DNA from: Porpolomopsis calyptriformis
Lineage: Eukaryota > Basidiomycota > Agaricomycetes > Agaricales > Hygrophoraceae
Reading direction: 5' to 3'
Assembly (NCBI GenBank): GCA_951640195.1
Contig: OX621171.1
Span: 1,240,001-1,304,000, forward strand
DNA: 64,000 nucleotides
A program made the position numbers and the translations under genes. The notes beneath the pieces were generated by a model that saw only the letters and a list, made by a program, of their open reading frames with translations, was not told the DNA's origin and searched no databases. This document shows positions 1-10,339 of the stretch, one piece after another; within the stretch, counting starts at the first letter, position 1; every line of letters starts with the position of its first letter.

Positions 1-1153
1 TCCAAGATTGAGCTACACATAGGATACAACAACATCCACACCTGCTAAGGAGATGAATGGAAAACTGCTATCTACACTTGCTACAGATCTTTCAAATTTC
101 TCATTATGCCATTCAGTCTTACCAATTCCCCTGTAGTATTCAAGCACTTTATGAATGAAGTCTTCTCAGATATGAGCAACAACTGTGTAGTCATCTACCT
201 GGATGATATTCTGATATTCTCCACAAACATCAAAGAACACTGCACCCATATCTGCAGAGCACTGCAACACATCTGCAATTACAATCTCCATGCTAAACCT
301 GAAAAGTGCTTCTTCCACATAGATTCGGTGGGATGCCTAGGCTATATAGTATCACCCAATAGTGTCTCAATAGACCCTGCAAAGACAAAGATCATCCACA
401 AATAGCCTACCCCAACAAAAGTCAAAGAAGTACAATCCTTCCTAGGCTTTGCAAACTTCTACTACCACTTTATTCATAACTACTCTAGAATAGCCTGTCC
501 CCTCTATACCTTCATGTAGAAGGACACCCCATTCACCTAGACCCCAAAATGTGAAGAAGCCTTCTCTACACTAAAAGATGATTTCACCTCCACACCTATA
601 CTAACACACTTTGACCCAGATAACCCTATAGTCCTAGAGACTAATAAATCTGACTATGCCATTGCCACTATACTCTCCCAAATCAACTGCAACACTGGAG
701 TTATGCACCCTGTTACCTACTTCTCAAGGATAATGCAACCCACAGAACTCAACTACAACATCTATGATAAAGAACTACTGGCTATATCTGAAGCTTTCTA
801 TGAATGGCATGTATACCTAGAAGGATCAAAGTATAAAATCCTTATTGTCTCCAACCACAACAACCTGGAATCCTTCACCACTACTAAACAGCTATCCTGC
901 TGCTAAGCTAGATGGTTAGAATACCTTTCCAGATTCAATTTTGTTGTAAAATTCCACCCCAGCTACTTAAGCACCAAGGCTAACACTCTTACCTGATGAC
1001 CCAATATGTATCCTCAAGGGAAGGATAGTGCTTACACCCTAGCCAACCTACACAACCTCTAGTCCATATTTAAAGCCAGTCAATACCTTGCTGCAATCAC
1101 TATAGACATCACCTCCATCAACTACAAGATCAAGACCTCAAAAATGACCCATA
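1..1153 (+). pseudogene. Ty3/gypsy pol relic, RT to RNase H (5' half of a split element)
   Basis: This is decayed gypsy polymerase in frame 1. It enters the window inside reverse transcriptase, reaches the catalytic YLDD at about 196-207, and continues through the thumb ([13 protein letters not shown]) and RNase H (ETNKSDYA, NYNIYDKELLA) to about 990. The linker toward integrase follows. At least six in-frame stops break it, mostly TAG where relatives have Trp (TGG) or Gln (CAG), for example at 403, 520 and 538. That pattern suggests G-to-A and C-to-T transitions rather than random decay. The element is cut at 1153 by a 2.7-kb insertion, and its integrase resumes at 3823. It cannot encode a working product. 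Confidence 0.9.
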
Positions 1154-1298
1154 TGTTATGAAATTGGCATTCACTCTCTTAAAATTCCGTTCTTTTCCTT
1201 TCTTTTCTATGACTGTTCTCTTTGGAAGGGGGCTGTCTTTATTAGCAGCAGAGGCTATTTGCACAAGGAGGGGGTCCATGTCCAACTAAATACCTAAA

Positions 1299-2113
1299 CT
1301 AGTCTGTCTTGGCAATCTCCTGCACCATACTGTCCATCAAGAACTCTATGAAACTAGAAACTACTTGACCATCTAAAGTGGCCAACTTATTACCCCAATA
1401 GATTGCCTCATTAGTGTCACCACCGGAGGCTTGCAACTCAGCAGCCTTCCCTTCGATGAAACCCATCGCTATCTTCCTCGCCTCTTCACCCAGCCAATCG
1501 TTGGTAGGACTCTACAACAAACTAGGAGGAACTTCTTCTTCCTCAATCTTGACATTAACATTGGTCGACGACAAGGACAAATCTTCAACTAAAAAGATAA
1601 GGGATCAGCGGTTACGAAGAGAGCGAGAGAGTTGAGAGCATTACCACTAAATAAAGGACTTAATGGACCAGGGGTCCAAGGATGGAAGGGGGGACTGGCA
1701 GCCCAGTCAACTGCCTCCCTCCTGATGGAAGGAAGAGAGTCAGCCCACTTGTTGGACCCCCAATTAACCTGCTCCTCCAAAGGGAGCTGGGAAGTAGGGG
1801 GAGGGGCGTCATTATCCCAAGCTAAGAAAGGGAAAGCCTATTATCAACAAACACAGACTAATAAAGACAAAACAAGATACATACCAAGTGGATCCTCCAT
1901 CAAGCCACAAACATGCTGGATTGGCCAGCAAACATATGGACACTTCCTAACTTTGTGCTAGCCACCGCAAGCAAAACAAGAGAAGGAGGACCAACAGAGG
2001 TCAGCATCAGAAGGGGTGCGCTGAAGGTAGTAGTGGAAAGAATCGCAATCAAGGAAGACAGGAGCGGTGTGGTGCACCACCCTAGACTGCTTGAAGAATC
2101 GAACGTAGTGGCC
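1299..2113 (-). pseudogene. Unknown three-exon gene, copy A (5'-truncated)
   Basis: This is a copy of the same gene as 2274-3103. By alignment the exons are 2113-1885, 1821-1645 and 1588-1299, with introns of 63 and 56 bp (GTATGT and GTAATG donors, TAG acceptors). The first seven or so codons and the promoter are missing, because the neighbouring unit begins exactly there. A TAG interrupts the cysteine-rich segment of exon 1 (Lys codon in copy B), and another replaces a Trp in exon 3 (same site as in copy B). The C-terminal exon is otherwise well kept (EGKAAELQASG, DGQVVSS). Function is unknown. Confidence 0.65.
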
Positions 2114-2273
2114 TGTCATGAAATTGGCGTTCACTCTCTTAAAATTCCTCTCTTTTCTTTGTTCTTTTCCTTTCTTTTCTATGCCTTTTCTCTTTGGAGG
2201 GGGGGCTGTCTTTGTTGGCAAGCGGAAACTACTTGTACAAAAGGAGGAGTCCATGTCCGACTAACTATTTATA

Positions 2274-3103
2274 CTAGTCCATCTTGGCAATCTCCTGCAC
2301 CATACTATCTCTCAAAAACTCTACAAGACTAGAAACTACTTGACCATCTAAAGTGGCCAATTTATTACCCCAGTAGATTGCCCCATTAGTGTCACCACCG
2401 GAGGCCTGCAACTCAGCAGCCTTCCCCTCGACGAAACTCATTGCTATCTTCCTCGCTTCCTCACCCAACCAATCATTGGTGGGACTCTATAACAAACTAG
2501 GAGGAACTTCTTCCTCCTTGATCTTAATGTTGACGTTAGTCAACGACGACGACAAATCTTCCACTAAGAATAAAGAGTCAACAATCATGAAGAGAGCGAG
2601 AGAATTGAGAGCTTACCACTAGATAAAGAACTCATTGGACCAGGGGTCCAAGGACAGAAGGGGGGACTGGCAGCCCAGTCAACTGCCTCCTTCTTGACAG
2701 AAGGGAGGGAATCAGCCCACTTGTCAGACCCCCAATTAACCTGCTCCTCTAAAGGGAGCTGGGAAGTAGGGGGAGGGGCGTCATCATCCCAAGCTAAGAA
2801 AGGGAAAGCCTATTATCAACAAACACAGACTAATAAAGACAAAACAAAATACTCACCAAGCGGATCCTCCATCAACCCACAAGCATGCTGGATTGGCCAG
2901 CGAACGAACGGACATTTCTTGACTTTGTGCTTGCCACCGCAAGCGAAGCAGGAGAAGGAAGACCAACAGAGGTCGGCGTCGGAGGGGATGCGCTGGAGGT
3001 AGTAGAGAAACGAATCGCAATCGAGAAAGACAGGAGCAGTGCGGTGCACCACTCCAGACTGCTTGAAGAATCGGACGTAGTGGCCTTGGTGGGAAGGAGT
3101 CAT
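2274..3103 (-). pseudogene. Unknown three-exon gene, copy B (nearly intact, one nonsense codon)
   Basis: The exons are 3103-2857, 2793-2617 and 2563-2274. Donors are GTGAGT and GTAAGC, acceptors are TTAG, and the spliced length is exactly 238 codons including the stop. The product starts MTPSHQGHYVRFF and has a short cysteine patch (CFACGGKHKVKKC) near residue 55-67, resembling half a zinc knuckle. It then has an acidic Pro-rich linker and a conserved C-terminal region rich in Glu, Ala and Gly. One TAG (2487-2489) sits where copy C has Trp (TGG), so the gene is broken only there. A TATA box lies 48 bp upstream of the ATG. I do not recognise the family; three local copies, none intact, suggest it travels with the mobile unit. 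Confidence 0.65.
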
Positions 3104-3150
3104 GATGATTGACAAGGATTGAACTGAAGCATAGGGATACAACCCCACAC

Positions 3151-3158
3151 CTTTTATA
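3151..3158 (-). promoter_or_regulatory. TATA box of unknown gene copy B
   Basis: TATAAAAG on the minus strand lies about 48 bp before the ATG at 3103. The same box at the same distance is kept in the copy at 43987, which supports a real promoter. Confidence 0.55.
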
Positions 3159-3460
3159 TGCTCAGAAACAAAGGGAAGTCCAAAAGGAGGTTCCTCAGTC
3201 AAAGAAGAGAAACCTGATACGCTGGGCAAGAGATAGAAACAATGGCGATCTCATGACCAGAAGAACAATAGAAACCAGTCATGAGATGACACAGCCTCAT
3301 TCTGTGGAAAGGCTATGCCCAATAGAATTGAGTCATCAGAAGCACACAGCCTTTTGCAGAATGACTAGGAACAATGACAAACCTTAAACTGAAGGCTGTG
3401 AACAATAGAAAATGGGGTGACTGTGGAGGCTGACTCATAATGACTCCTATTTTAGAAATA

Positions 3461-3470
3461 CTATATAAAC
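3461..3470 (+). promoter_or_regulatory. Plus-strand TATA box of the mobile unit (possible LTR promoter)
   Basis: CTATATAAAC is followed by a GC-richer stretch and lies about 350 bp from the right end of the 1.7-kb unit, the usual place for an LTR promoter. It points opposite to the embedded gene, so the unit may have divergent promoters. The sequence is conserved, inverted, near 43630. Confidence 0.4.
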
Positions 3471-3822
3471 CCTGAGGGCGAAGTGGATCATCACTTCGTC
3501 CTCCTGTGAGATTACTTGTAGTAGCACGAACGCAATCAGAATCATCAGACTTCTTTTCCACCAGAACAAGAAAAGAGAAACATAAACCCATTATTACCAA
3601 ACCAACTGTTCATGCCTATTTTCCCAAAACTCTCAGCAGAGGCACGTAACGGATTTAACCCACAACAGAACTTCTTTGTAGAAGTCAAACTTAACATGGA
3701 AGGGATCATCACCCTTTACAAAGACGTTCCTGTCAGAACCTTTTTCTATATCCTCTTAGACTTATTAAGCTCCAAGGCCTGCCTTGTGATCAATGAGAAG
3801 ACTTGCAACTACAGTTGTGACA

Positions 3823-4625
3823 CCATATGGGTAAGAACAAATCTGCTGCTTATAAACCACTGTGGAACCTAACCCCTTGGAACCTTCTAACTCCTCTAAT
3901 GAACACCTCAAGAGAAAGGACCTTATCTACATCCCTGACAATAACAAACTTCACTCTGAGATCCTCAGTAACTACTATGATCACCAACTAGCTAGCTAGC
4001 CCAGTATCCACAAGACAATTCAAATTGTACACTGCAGATACTTCTAGCCTAAACTTCAATGCTATATCACTATCTACATCTGCACCTGTCACCTTTGCTG
4101 ATACACCAAGACAATTCACCATAAACCCTACAGCCTACACAAGTTCCTACCAATCCCTCTATAACCCTGGAGCTCAATCTCTATGGCCTTTATTAAAGGA
4201 CTCCCCCCTTCCAAAGGATACAACTCCTTCCTTGTTATAGTATACTGCCTCACCAAAGCTACACTATTTATAGAAGGAAAGTCCACAGACACTACTCTGC
4301 AACTGTCCATGACCTACCTCAAGCATGTATTCTTAAAACACAGAGCCCTGCACAACATCATCTCTAACTGAAGCAAACTATTTATCTCAAAGTTCTAGTC
4401 TTCCCTATGCAAACTCTTAGGTATCAAGTCTAATGTGTCCACAGCCTACCATCTACAAACCAACAGACAAAATAAATGCATCAACCAAATCCTTGAATAA
4501 TACCTCTGCATATATATCAACTACCAACAAGACAATTGGATATCCCTACTATTGCCAACAACAATATCCTGCACTCTGCAATAGGTGTATCTCCCTTCTT
4601 CACTAACAAACATCAGGAAATTCGG
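3823..4625 (+). pseudogene. Ty3/gypsy integrase relic (3' half of the element starting at 1)
   Basis: The integrase continues the pol broken at 1153. The zinc-binding part is recognisable around 3900-4100, and the core at about 4140-4560 (LPPSKGYNS, LTKATLF, LLGIKSNVSTAYH). Stops and small frame changes are frequent, and the catalytic Asp/Asn positions are eroded. The match ends near TGVSPFFTNKH-like residues at about 4625. I see no LTR downstream: 4626-4800 is AT-rich with no recognised feature. Confidence 0.8.
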
Positions 4626-4799
4626 GATTCCATTTCGTAACCTACAATTTGGTATAAATCTCCCACCACATGACATTACATTACATGACAAGGCAATCAA
4701 TTCAGTCGGATCACTAGTTTCTGAATATATTCTAACAGCTGCATAAACTGAGAAAATATATTACATGCTCTTGCAAGGGTCTTGTGAATAGGTCAACAC

Positions 4800-5650
4800 C
4801 TAGATGCATCCTCGTAGCTAGCTAGTGATTGCTTGTAGAGTATTTGGCCTCATCGTATCATCCATAAATCCTCTCTGCCAGCTAATGCCTGCTTGAAGAG
4901 CATCTCAGCCTCATCGGTCGTCCTTGTGAGTTGTAAACAAGTGTGGGGTTGTGAACTGACGTAAGCGTGGATGGGTGGTCGGCACCAAGATGGTCCTCTC
5001 TGCCAGCTAATGACTACTCATAGGGCATCTCAGCCTCGCTGTATTGTCCTTGTGACTGGTAAACAAATGCGAGGTTGTTGACTGGGGTAAGCATGTCTGG
5101 GTGGTTGACACCCAGATGGTCCTCGTAGCCAGCTAACGCCCACTTGTAGAGCATCTCAGCCTTGTCGTGCTGTCCCTGTGACCAGTAAATGCCTACGAGG
5201 TTGTCACCGACGTAAGCATGGATGGGTGGATGGTTGGCACCCAGATGGCCATCGTAGCCGGCTAACGCCCACTTGTAGAGCATCTCAGCCTCGTCATGCT
5301 GTCCTTGTGACTGATAAACAAATGTGAGGTTGTTGACCGGCGTAAGTGTGTCTGGGTGGTCAACACCCAGATGGTCCTTGTAGCCAGCTACCACCGACTT
5401 GTAGAGTGTCTCAGCCTTGTTGTGCCATCCCTGTGACCGGTAAATGCCTGCGAGGTTGTGCATTGATGTAAGCGTGGATGGGTGGTCGGTCAGCACCCAG
5501 ATGGCCGTCGTAGCCAGCTAACGCCCTCTTGAAGGGTGTCTCAGCCTCGTTGTATCATCCTTGCAAGTTGTAAACAAGTGCGAGGTTGCTTGCTGACATA
5601 AGCGTGTCTGGATGGGTGGGCATCCCTGTCAGCCAACGCCCAGTAGTCTT
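4800..5650 (-). pseudogene. Kinesin-light-chain-like tetratricopeptide repeat relic
   Basis: Tandem repeats of about 126 bp encode a 42-residue TPR unit of the kinesin light chain type (consensus core HPDTLTxxNNLAxVYxSQGQ, then EAExLYKxALAGYEDHLG). About six units can be followed. The longest open stretch, 5014-5496, holds three to four. Flanking units (5497-5640 and 4800-5013) carry stops and short shifts. In basidiomycetes such repeats usually form the C-terminal sensor of NB-ARC/NACHT proteins with roles in self/non-self recognition, but no nucleotide-binding domain is visible here. It is probably a detached, dead fragment. Confidence 0.8.
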
Positions 5651-6417
5651 ATTGTGTCGTAATACAATTAAAAAAAATAAAAAAGAAAATTTCAGGCAGT
5701 CCTCCATGCTAACCATTCCGTGAAGCGTCTGAGACACTCTAGCATTGTTAATCAGTCAAGAAAATGCCCATTGAAACAAATGGTGCATACTCAATATCTG
5801 TTTGCAAATACACACCCCATTTGAGTTAGCAGGCAGATTAGCAAGGGGTGAACCCAGCGCGCTTCCAACAACAATGGGTTGGTTTATGCGGCCCATCCTT
5901 GTAAAAAAGAAGGGGTGGGTGGGTTGTGGATGAGTGCTTACCCAATTTGCAGTGACGATATAATCGCCAGTGATAATGTAATCACCAACAGTGATACATC
6001 TGAGTGGGGGGGAAGGAGTGATATTCTCAGTCAGATTGATGGCAAGTATTGATATGTTGATAATGGAGAGGAGGGGTATTGATGTTCAAGTTGAAATTGT
6101 AGATTGCAGCTGTGGAGCATGTTGATATGGTTAAGGGGAGGTCATACTGGGACCTAGCGCTGTGGAGGAGATATGTAGACTGCGAGAAAATGATTCATCA
6201 CAGCAAGAAAGAAAAAAATGGGGCACCACAAGGAGGACACCTCACCACATATATTCTGTGCATTATAATGCCGAAATTTACAATAGCTTGCATACAGAGG
6301 TCGTCCTATCAGTGGTTCTCTGCGAATGTGATCCTGGGTCAACAGTTAATACACTAACAATGGGTTACACTTGGGGACTAACCCAGGAATGACACTTCAC
6401 GAATCCATTGACATGAA
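5651..6417. other. No gene seen: 3' flank of the Plavaka relic
   Basis: The stretch is AT-rich with an A-run near 5665. Short direct repeats with GTGATAATGTAATCACC-like text occur around 5950-6000. No open frame matches a family, and I found no terminal inverted repeat for the neighbouring transposon. It probably holds the 3' untranslated and terminal part of the Plavaka element. Confidence 0.4.
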
Positions 6418-7555
6418 TTATAGAGGAAGATCATCTTCGAAGTTGCTTTCATGGTCCTTGTCATCACTGCAACAACCCTCTTCATCTTCATCATTACTGT
6501 CTTCTTCATCCTCATTTTCTTCGTCTGTATCATCATCTTGCAACTCATGAACCATCTGGCCTTCCATATTCTCTTCTCTCTTGTCATAGCTGCCATCCTT
6601 GGCCTCCTCTTCCTCCTCAAGGTCACCATCTCCATGGTTAAAAACACTGGAAGGTATGTCATTGTGGTAGTGACCAACACCTCCACGAAGGTATCGCATG
6701 ACCATGTCCCTGTCGACGAACCTGAAAAAATGTTCAGTGCATGTCAGCCAGGTTGGTAATGAAAGAACTGACAAATTGATGTAGAATGCCTCCCAATCAT
6801 CGACCTCACCAGGTGGGCGACCAGCCGATCCCTGCAAAGACAGTAGCTCCACACTCCGGCCTTGACTAAAAGCAGGAATTAGATGACATCCGTGGATAAT
6901 GACAGAAGGGTCAAGAAATCCAAAGGCGCCATTGTCGGTATCTGGAACGAAGCCAATCTTTGGCAATTGTGCCCTCCGAAAACCCTAGCAGTAGTCTAGA
7001 TCCACGCCAAGCCATTGTACCCAAAGAAACTCCATTCACTGAATGGAATGGTTTCTAGAATCTGGCCCCACATGCATGATATCAGCATGAAAGATGCCGA
7101 TGATACGTGTGTACCAAAATGGATGGGCATCGGAACCAGATTCACAAGACAACACCATGATGTCCACCTTGTTAATGCGAGGATACAAAATATCCTGATC
7201 TCTGCAGACATCATATGTTGTATAATTTACATGCAGGATACTTGCTGAATAAAGGTGATTGTTGATGATTCAGACTGTGTTACGATCATCATCTGAAAAG
7301 TGATGCTCATCACCCACATAATCAAGACCAAGAAGTCGATAAAGAAGATGATTTTGTAATTTTACCATGAATCCCTAGTAAAAAGGTGTGAATCTCTATT
7401 TCAATTACACATACTTGCATACCTGGGTAGCCGGGTCACCATCTGGATACATGGTTAAAAGGGAGGAAATGTTCATGGGGAAGTTTTTTGAGTCAGAGAT
7501 AAAGTGATGCATTTCAATCGCAGTACACGAGGGTAGATCCTGTTTAGAGGAGGCA

Positions 7556-7803
7556 TGTTAGGTCTGAAGTTTCGGAGTTGAATTCGGAGATCGGAGATGG
7601 ATAAACGATGGGACTTAGTCAATATTCTGTCTACAGATACAGGGGAAAAAACGCAGTACTTATATACCTGCTAGATAATTATATCTGAGACATAGTGACG
7701 ACAGAGGACGTCATAAGTAGGAAACATGTGAAAAGTACAGAGTGTTCGGAGTTGTCGGAGTTCATCGGAATTCATCGGAGTTCGTTGGAACTGGGATGTA
7801 ACA
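7556..7803 (-). repeat. 3' LTR of the 7556-10587 chromovirus
   Basis: Begins TGTTAGGTC and ends GATGTAACA on the plus strand (TG...CA ends). It includes a TATATA motif in the middle. It differs from the 10340 copy at nine sites by my count, all transitions at CpG. Confidence 0.9.
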
Positions 7804-7932
7804 GTATCTCCCTCTTAAGGGCGAGCCCTCGAGACCGCATATCGGACTTGACCATATTTGGTAATGACCAAGAAATCGGAGTTTTGGAATGTGGCGGATT
7901 TCGGAGAATCGTCGGAGTTTGAAATCGGAACA

Positions 7933-7938
7933 TATATA
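7933..7938 (+). promoter_or_regulatory. TATA box of the antisense accessory gene
   Basis: TATATA in CATATATAACAAGG lies about 35-40 bp before the ATG at 7973 and outside the LTR, on the strand opposite to gag and pol. It suggests the antisense gene has its own promoter. Confidence 0.5.
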
Positions 7939-7972
7939 ACAAGGTCCAGCAGATTACTCTTTTTCATTAACA

Positions 7973-8752
7973 ATGCCTACTTGCGACGAAATCCAAGCTC
8001 AACTCGCACAGCTCCAAGTCCTGCTCGAAAATGAAGAACAACGAGAGCGCGAGGAAGCGGAGGAGGCCCGGAGGGCGGAGGAAGAGTGTCAGTTGGTAGA
8101 GGACCAATGGGCGGCCAGAAAGGTGGCCAAAGCTGCAAAAAGGGAGGCAGCAAGGAGGGCGAAGGAGGCGGCTCGAACAGTGGAGCAAGCAGAGATGGCA
8201 GAGATGACGGCGGAGGAAAGATCAGGGTGGCAAGAGGCCTTGATCAGAAGGCCGTAAGTACTTTCCTTTTTATCCGCTTTATTCCGGAGTTGACCGGAAT
8301 TCATTAGGAGGGCTCCGTGCGAGCCTTGCGTCAGGAAAGGGAGCGTGGAAGGGTGTGTGTGGCTGACCGGACAGGGGAAGGCCTGGAGTTGTACCGCCTG
8401 CCAACAGGTGAAGGCCAAATGCTGGGTTGGGGAAGAACTAGCAAAAAGGAAACACGTCCGGAGTACCACGGAGGAACCGGAGCACGGAGGAAAAAGGTGA
8501 CAGGGAAATGTGGAGTCGTCGGAGATGGCAAATTTGAGGGAGGAGCTGCAAGGAGTTCGGGGGGAGATGAGGAAGATGAGAATGGAGATGAAGAGAATGA
8601 GGGAGTCCATGGAGAGGACTGAGGAGTTGTTAGATGGGGAGTATAAGGACAGTGGAGAAAGCAGAGAAAGTTTGGAGGAATTGGAGGAGTTGGAGATGTC
8701 AGAGGAGGAATTACCCATAAGGGATGTAGAAATAGTCCCTTCAATGGAATAG
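7973..8752 (+). pseudogene. Antisense accessory gene of a chromovirus: coiled coil plus six-cysteine (Zn2Cys6-like) cluster
   Basis: Two exons (7973-8253 and 8308-8752) flank a 54-bp intron (GTAAGT...TTAG), giving 242 codons with one in-frame TGA at 8498-8500 (codon 158, probably a former CGA). Exon 1 encodes a charged Glu/Arg/Ala coiled coil. Exon 2 opens with a cysteine cluster spaced CX2CX8CX11CX2CX6C, close to the fungal Zn2Cys6 pattern. It is followed by a second coiled coil (VRGEMRKMRMEMKRM) and an acidic end. It lies opposite to the retroelement's own genes, between chromodomain and 3' LTR. A decayed gene with the same layout occurs at 21938-22985. DNA binding or control of the element is inference; the function is unknown. 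Confidence 0.65.
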
Positions 8753-8799
8753 ATAATGTTTTTTGAATTGAAGAAAAGAATAGATAAGAGTGAAAGAAA

Positions 8800-9345
8800 T
8801 CAATAGTCAGGTCTGGGTTTCTCTGGATAAGCGGAGTGGAACTCCAAGACGAGTTCTGAAGCATGTCCTAGCTCAGTAGCAAGGATCCATGAGGTTTCTT
8901 CATCAGTACCTTCATAGCCTTCCCAACGAACCAAATACAATAATTTGCATAAGCGACGCCTATTATCAATTTTCGAGTCTAGGATTTCAGAGATCTCAAA
9001 CTCTGGTTCTCCGTCTATGATTACTGGAGGAGGCAGAGGTTGTACTTGGTTCGGAATCGTATTCGGTGAGGCTGGTTCCAACTGTGATACATGAAAGACA
9101 GGATGGATAGCTTTCATGGAACTAGGTAAACGGAGAGTATAGGAATGGGTTCCAACTCGGGCAATAACCTCGAAAGGACCTAAGTTCTTCTCCGAGAGTT
9201 TCTTGGAGGGTCTGGTAGTTCGGAAAAACTTGGCCTTTATGAAGGCTTGAGTTCCTATTTCGAAATCAGGGGCTGGAATGCGCTTTAAGTCAGCATAGTG
9301 TTGATAACGCTTTTGAGCTTCGGAGATGGTATTTCGGAGTTCGGA
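8800..9345 (-). pseudogene. Integrase C-terminus with chromodomain (chromovirus fragment)
   Basis: The frame starts near 9340 (EAQKRYQHYADLKR), passes the GPFEV/VGTHSYTLRLP fold and PVFHVSQLEP, and ends with a chromodomain (YLVRWEGYEGTDEETSW) at about 8960-8870, with the stop at 8800. The chromodomain targets integration to heterochromatin in this lineage. The frame directly abuts gag at about 9345, where a deletion removed the rest of pol. The fragment itself is open. Confidence 0.88.
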
Positions 9346-10304
9346 GTGGATTTCATAGGAGTTTTCTTGAAAGTAGAAGGTGTCACTGGAGTTGAAGGTG
9401 GTTTAGGAGCATTCGTCAGAGATGCCGGAGCACAACCGGAGTCCCGCTTAAGCTCTCCTTTACGTTCCAAATACCTAGCATCAATCATTTGAGCTAACTC
9501 CTTCATAGCTACCAACGTGGCTGGTTTTCCGACTTGAGACATTTGATCCTTGATTCGATCTGGAAGACCACGGTAAAAGATATGCCGCAGTGCTCCAACA
9601 TCCCATTGGACTTGAACCGCTAGTCTATTGAAGTGCACAATATATTTGGCGATCCATTGATTATCGAACATCTTCAAAGATTCCAATTCCGCTTCAGCAG
9701 TTCCTATTGGATCCAAAGGTCCAAATTGGTCCTGTAACTCAGAGCAGAACTCCGAGAAGTCCGAGAGGAACAACGGAGGGTTAGGAATAGTCTCCAAAAG
9801 GTAAGGTTTGAATAAAGATAACGCTATTCCCTTCAGAAACGACATAGCATAATTGACCTTAGCTTCATCAGAAGTAAACGCAGAAGGCCTATCCTTGAAA
9901 TTCAATTGAAGTTGAACCAGGAAAGGTCAGAGTTTCATTGGATCAGAGCCGTCAAAAGGATCAGGCTCTCAGACTTTGGATTTTGCAGGTTTAGCTCCAG
10001 AAGAAGCTTGAGCGATGGTGGCAATATTTTGAAAAGCCATGATCAATCTCTCTTCAGCTGTCTCCTGTTCTGGAGCTTCCTGAGTTGGCTGGACTTGAGG
10101 TGTCTCTTCAACCAAAGTTGATGTTTGACCTTGAGTAGTCCGCAGAGTTATGGGTCATAACGGATTTTCTCAATCATGAAAAGCAGTAGGAAGCCTTTCA
10201 AATATACACGTAGTCGGAGACACAGGACTTGTTTCAGAGTTGGTCAGAGATAATCAACTTCTAGTTGAAAATCCCGTGAAATGTTCAAGAGTACATTGTG
10301 TCAT
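9285..10304 (-). pseudogene. Gag of the deleted chromovirus
   Basis: Gag begins at ATG 10304 (MTQCTLEHFTGF). It passes an acidic Gln-rich segment and the conserved REPDPFDGSD-like start of the capsid region near 9960, and runs open from 9905 (FKDRPSAFTS) to 9345 through FEPYLLETIP- and LKMFDNQ-type motifs. Three or more TGA codons lie in the N-terminal third. The zinc knuckle present in the 51845 copy is lost at the deletion. Downstream residues after about 9345 belong to the integrase region read in another frame. Confidence 0.82.
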
Positions 10305-10339
10305 CGTGAATAAAAACCTGAGCTAGAGACAGAATATAC

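Larger units (their letters stand above)
1154..3822. mobile_element. Gene-bearing LTR-like insertion (truncated unit plus complete unit) with CCATA target duplication
   Basis: The insertion starts TGTTATG (1154), ends TTGTGACA (3822) and is flanked by perfect CCATA copies (1149-1153 and 3823-3827) inside a gypsy pol. It contains two tandem units that begin alike: 1154-2113 (truncated) and 2114-3822 (complete, about 1.7 kb). TGTCA/TGACA ends with a 5-bp duplication fit an LTR element, so the complete unit may be one long LTR. A plus-strand TATA box (3461-3470) near the right end fits an LTR promoter. Each unit holds a minus-strand, three-exon gene. A third unit lies inverted at 43269-44943. 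Whether the units are LTRs or some other transposon is inference. Confidence 0.7.

Noticed and set aside
3612..3872. Plus-strand 86-codon frame at the right end of the gene-bearing unit
   Set aside because: The third copy (43269-43480) does not keep the frame, so this is more likely non-coding LTR-like sequence.
4800..5650. Regular direct repeats as a CRISPR array
   Set aside because: Units of about 126 bp have no spacers and encode TPR repeats in one frame; the genome is eukaryotic.
6451..6759. Plus-strand frame encoding a hydrophobic Ile/Phe/Leu-rich protein
   Set aside because: It is the complement of the acidic Asp/Glu tail of the Plavaka transposase; hydrophobicity is an artefact.
8089..8864. 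Long minus-strand Ser/Pro-rich frames
   Set aside because: They are shadows of the Glu/Arg-rich antisense accessory gene on the plus strand, whose intron and cysteine cluster are convincing.
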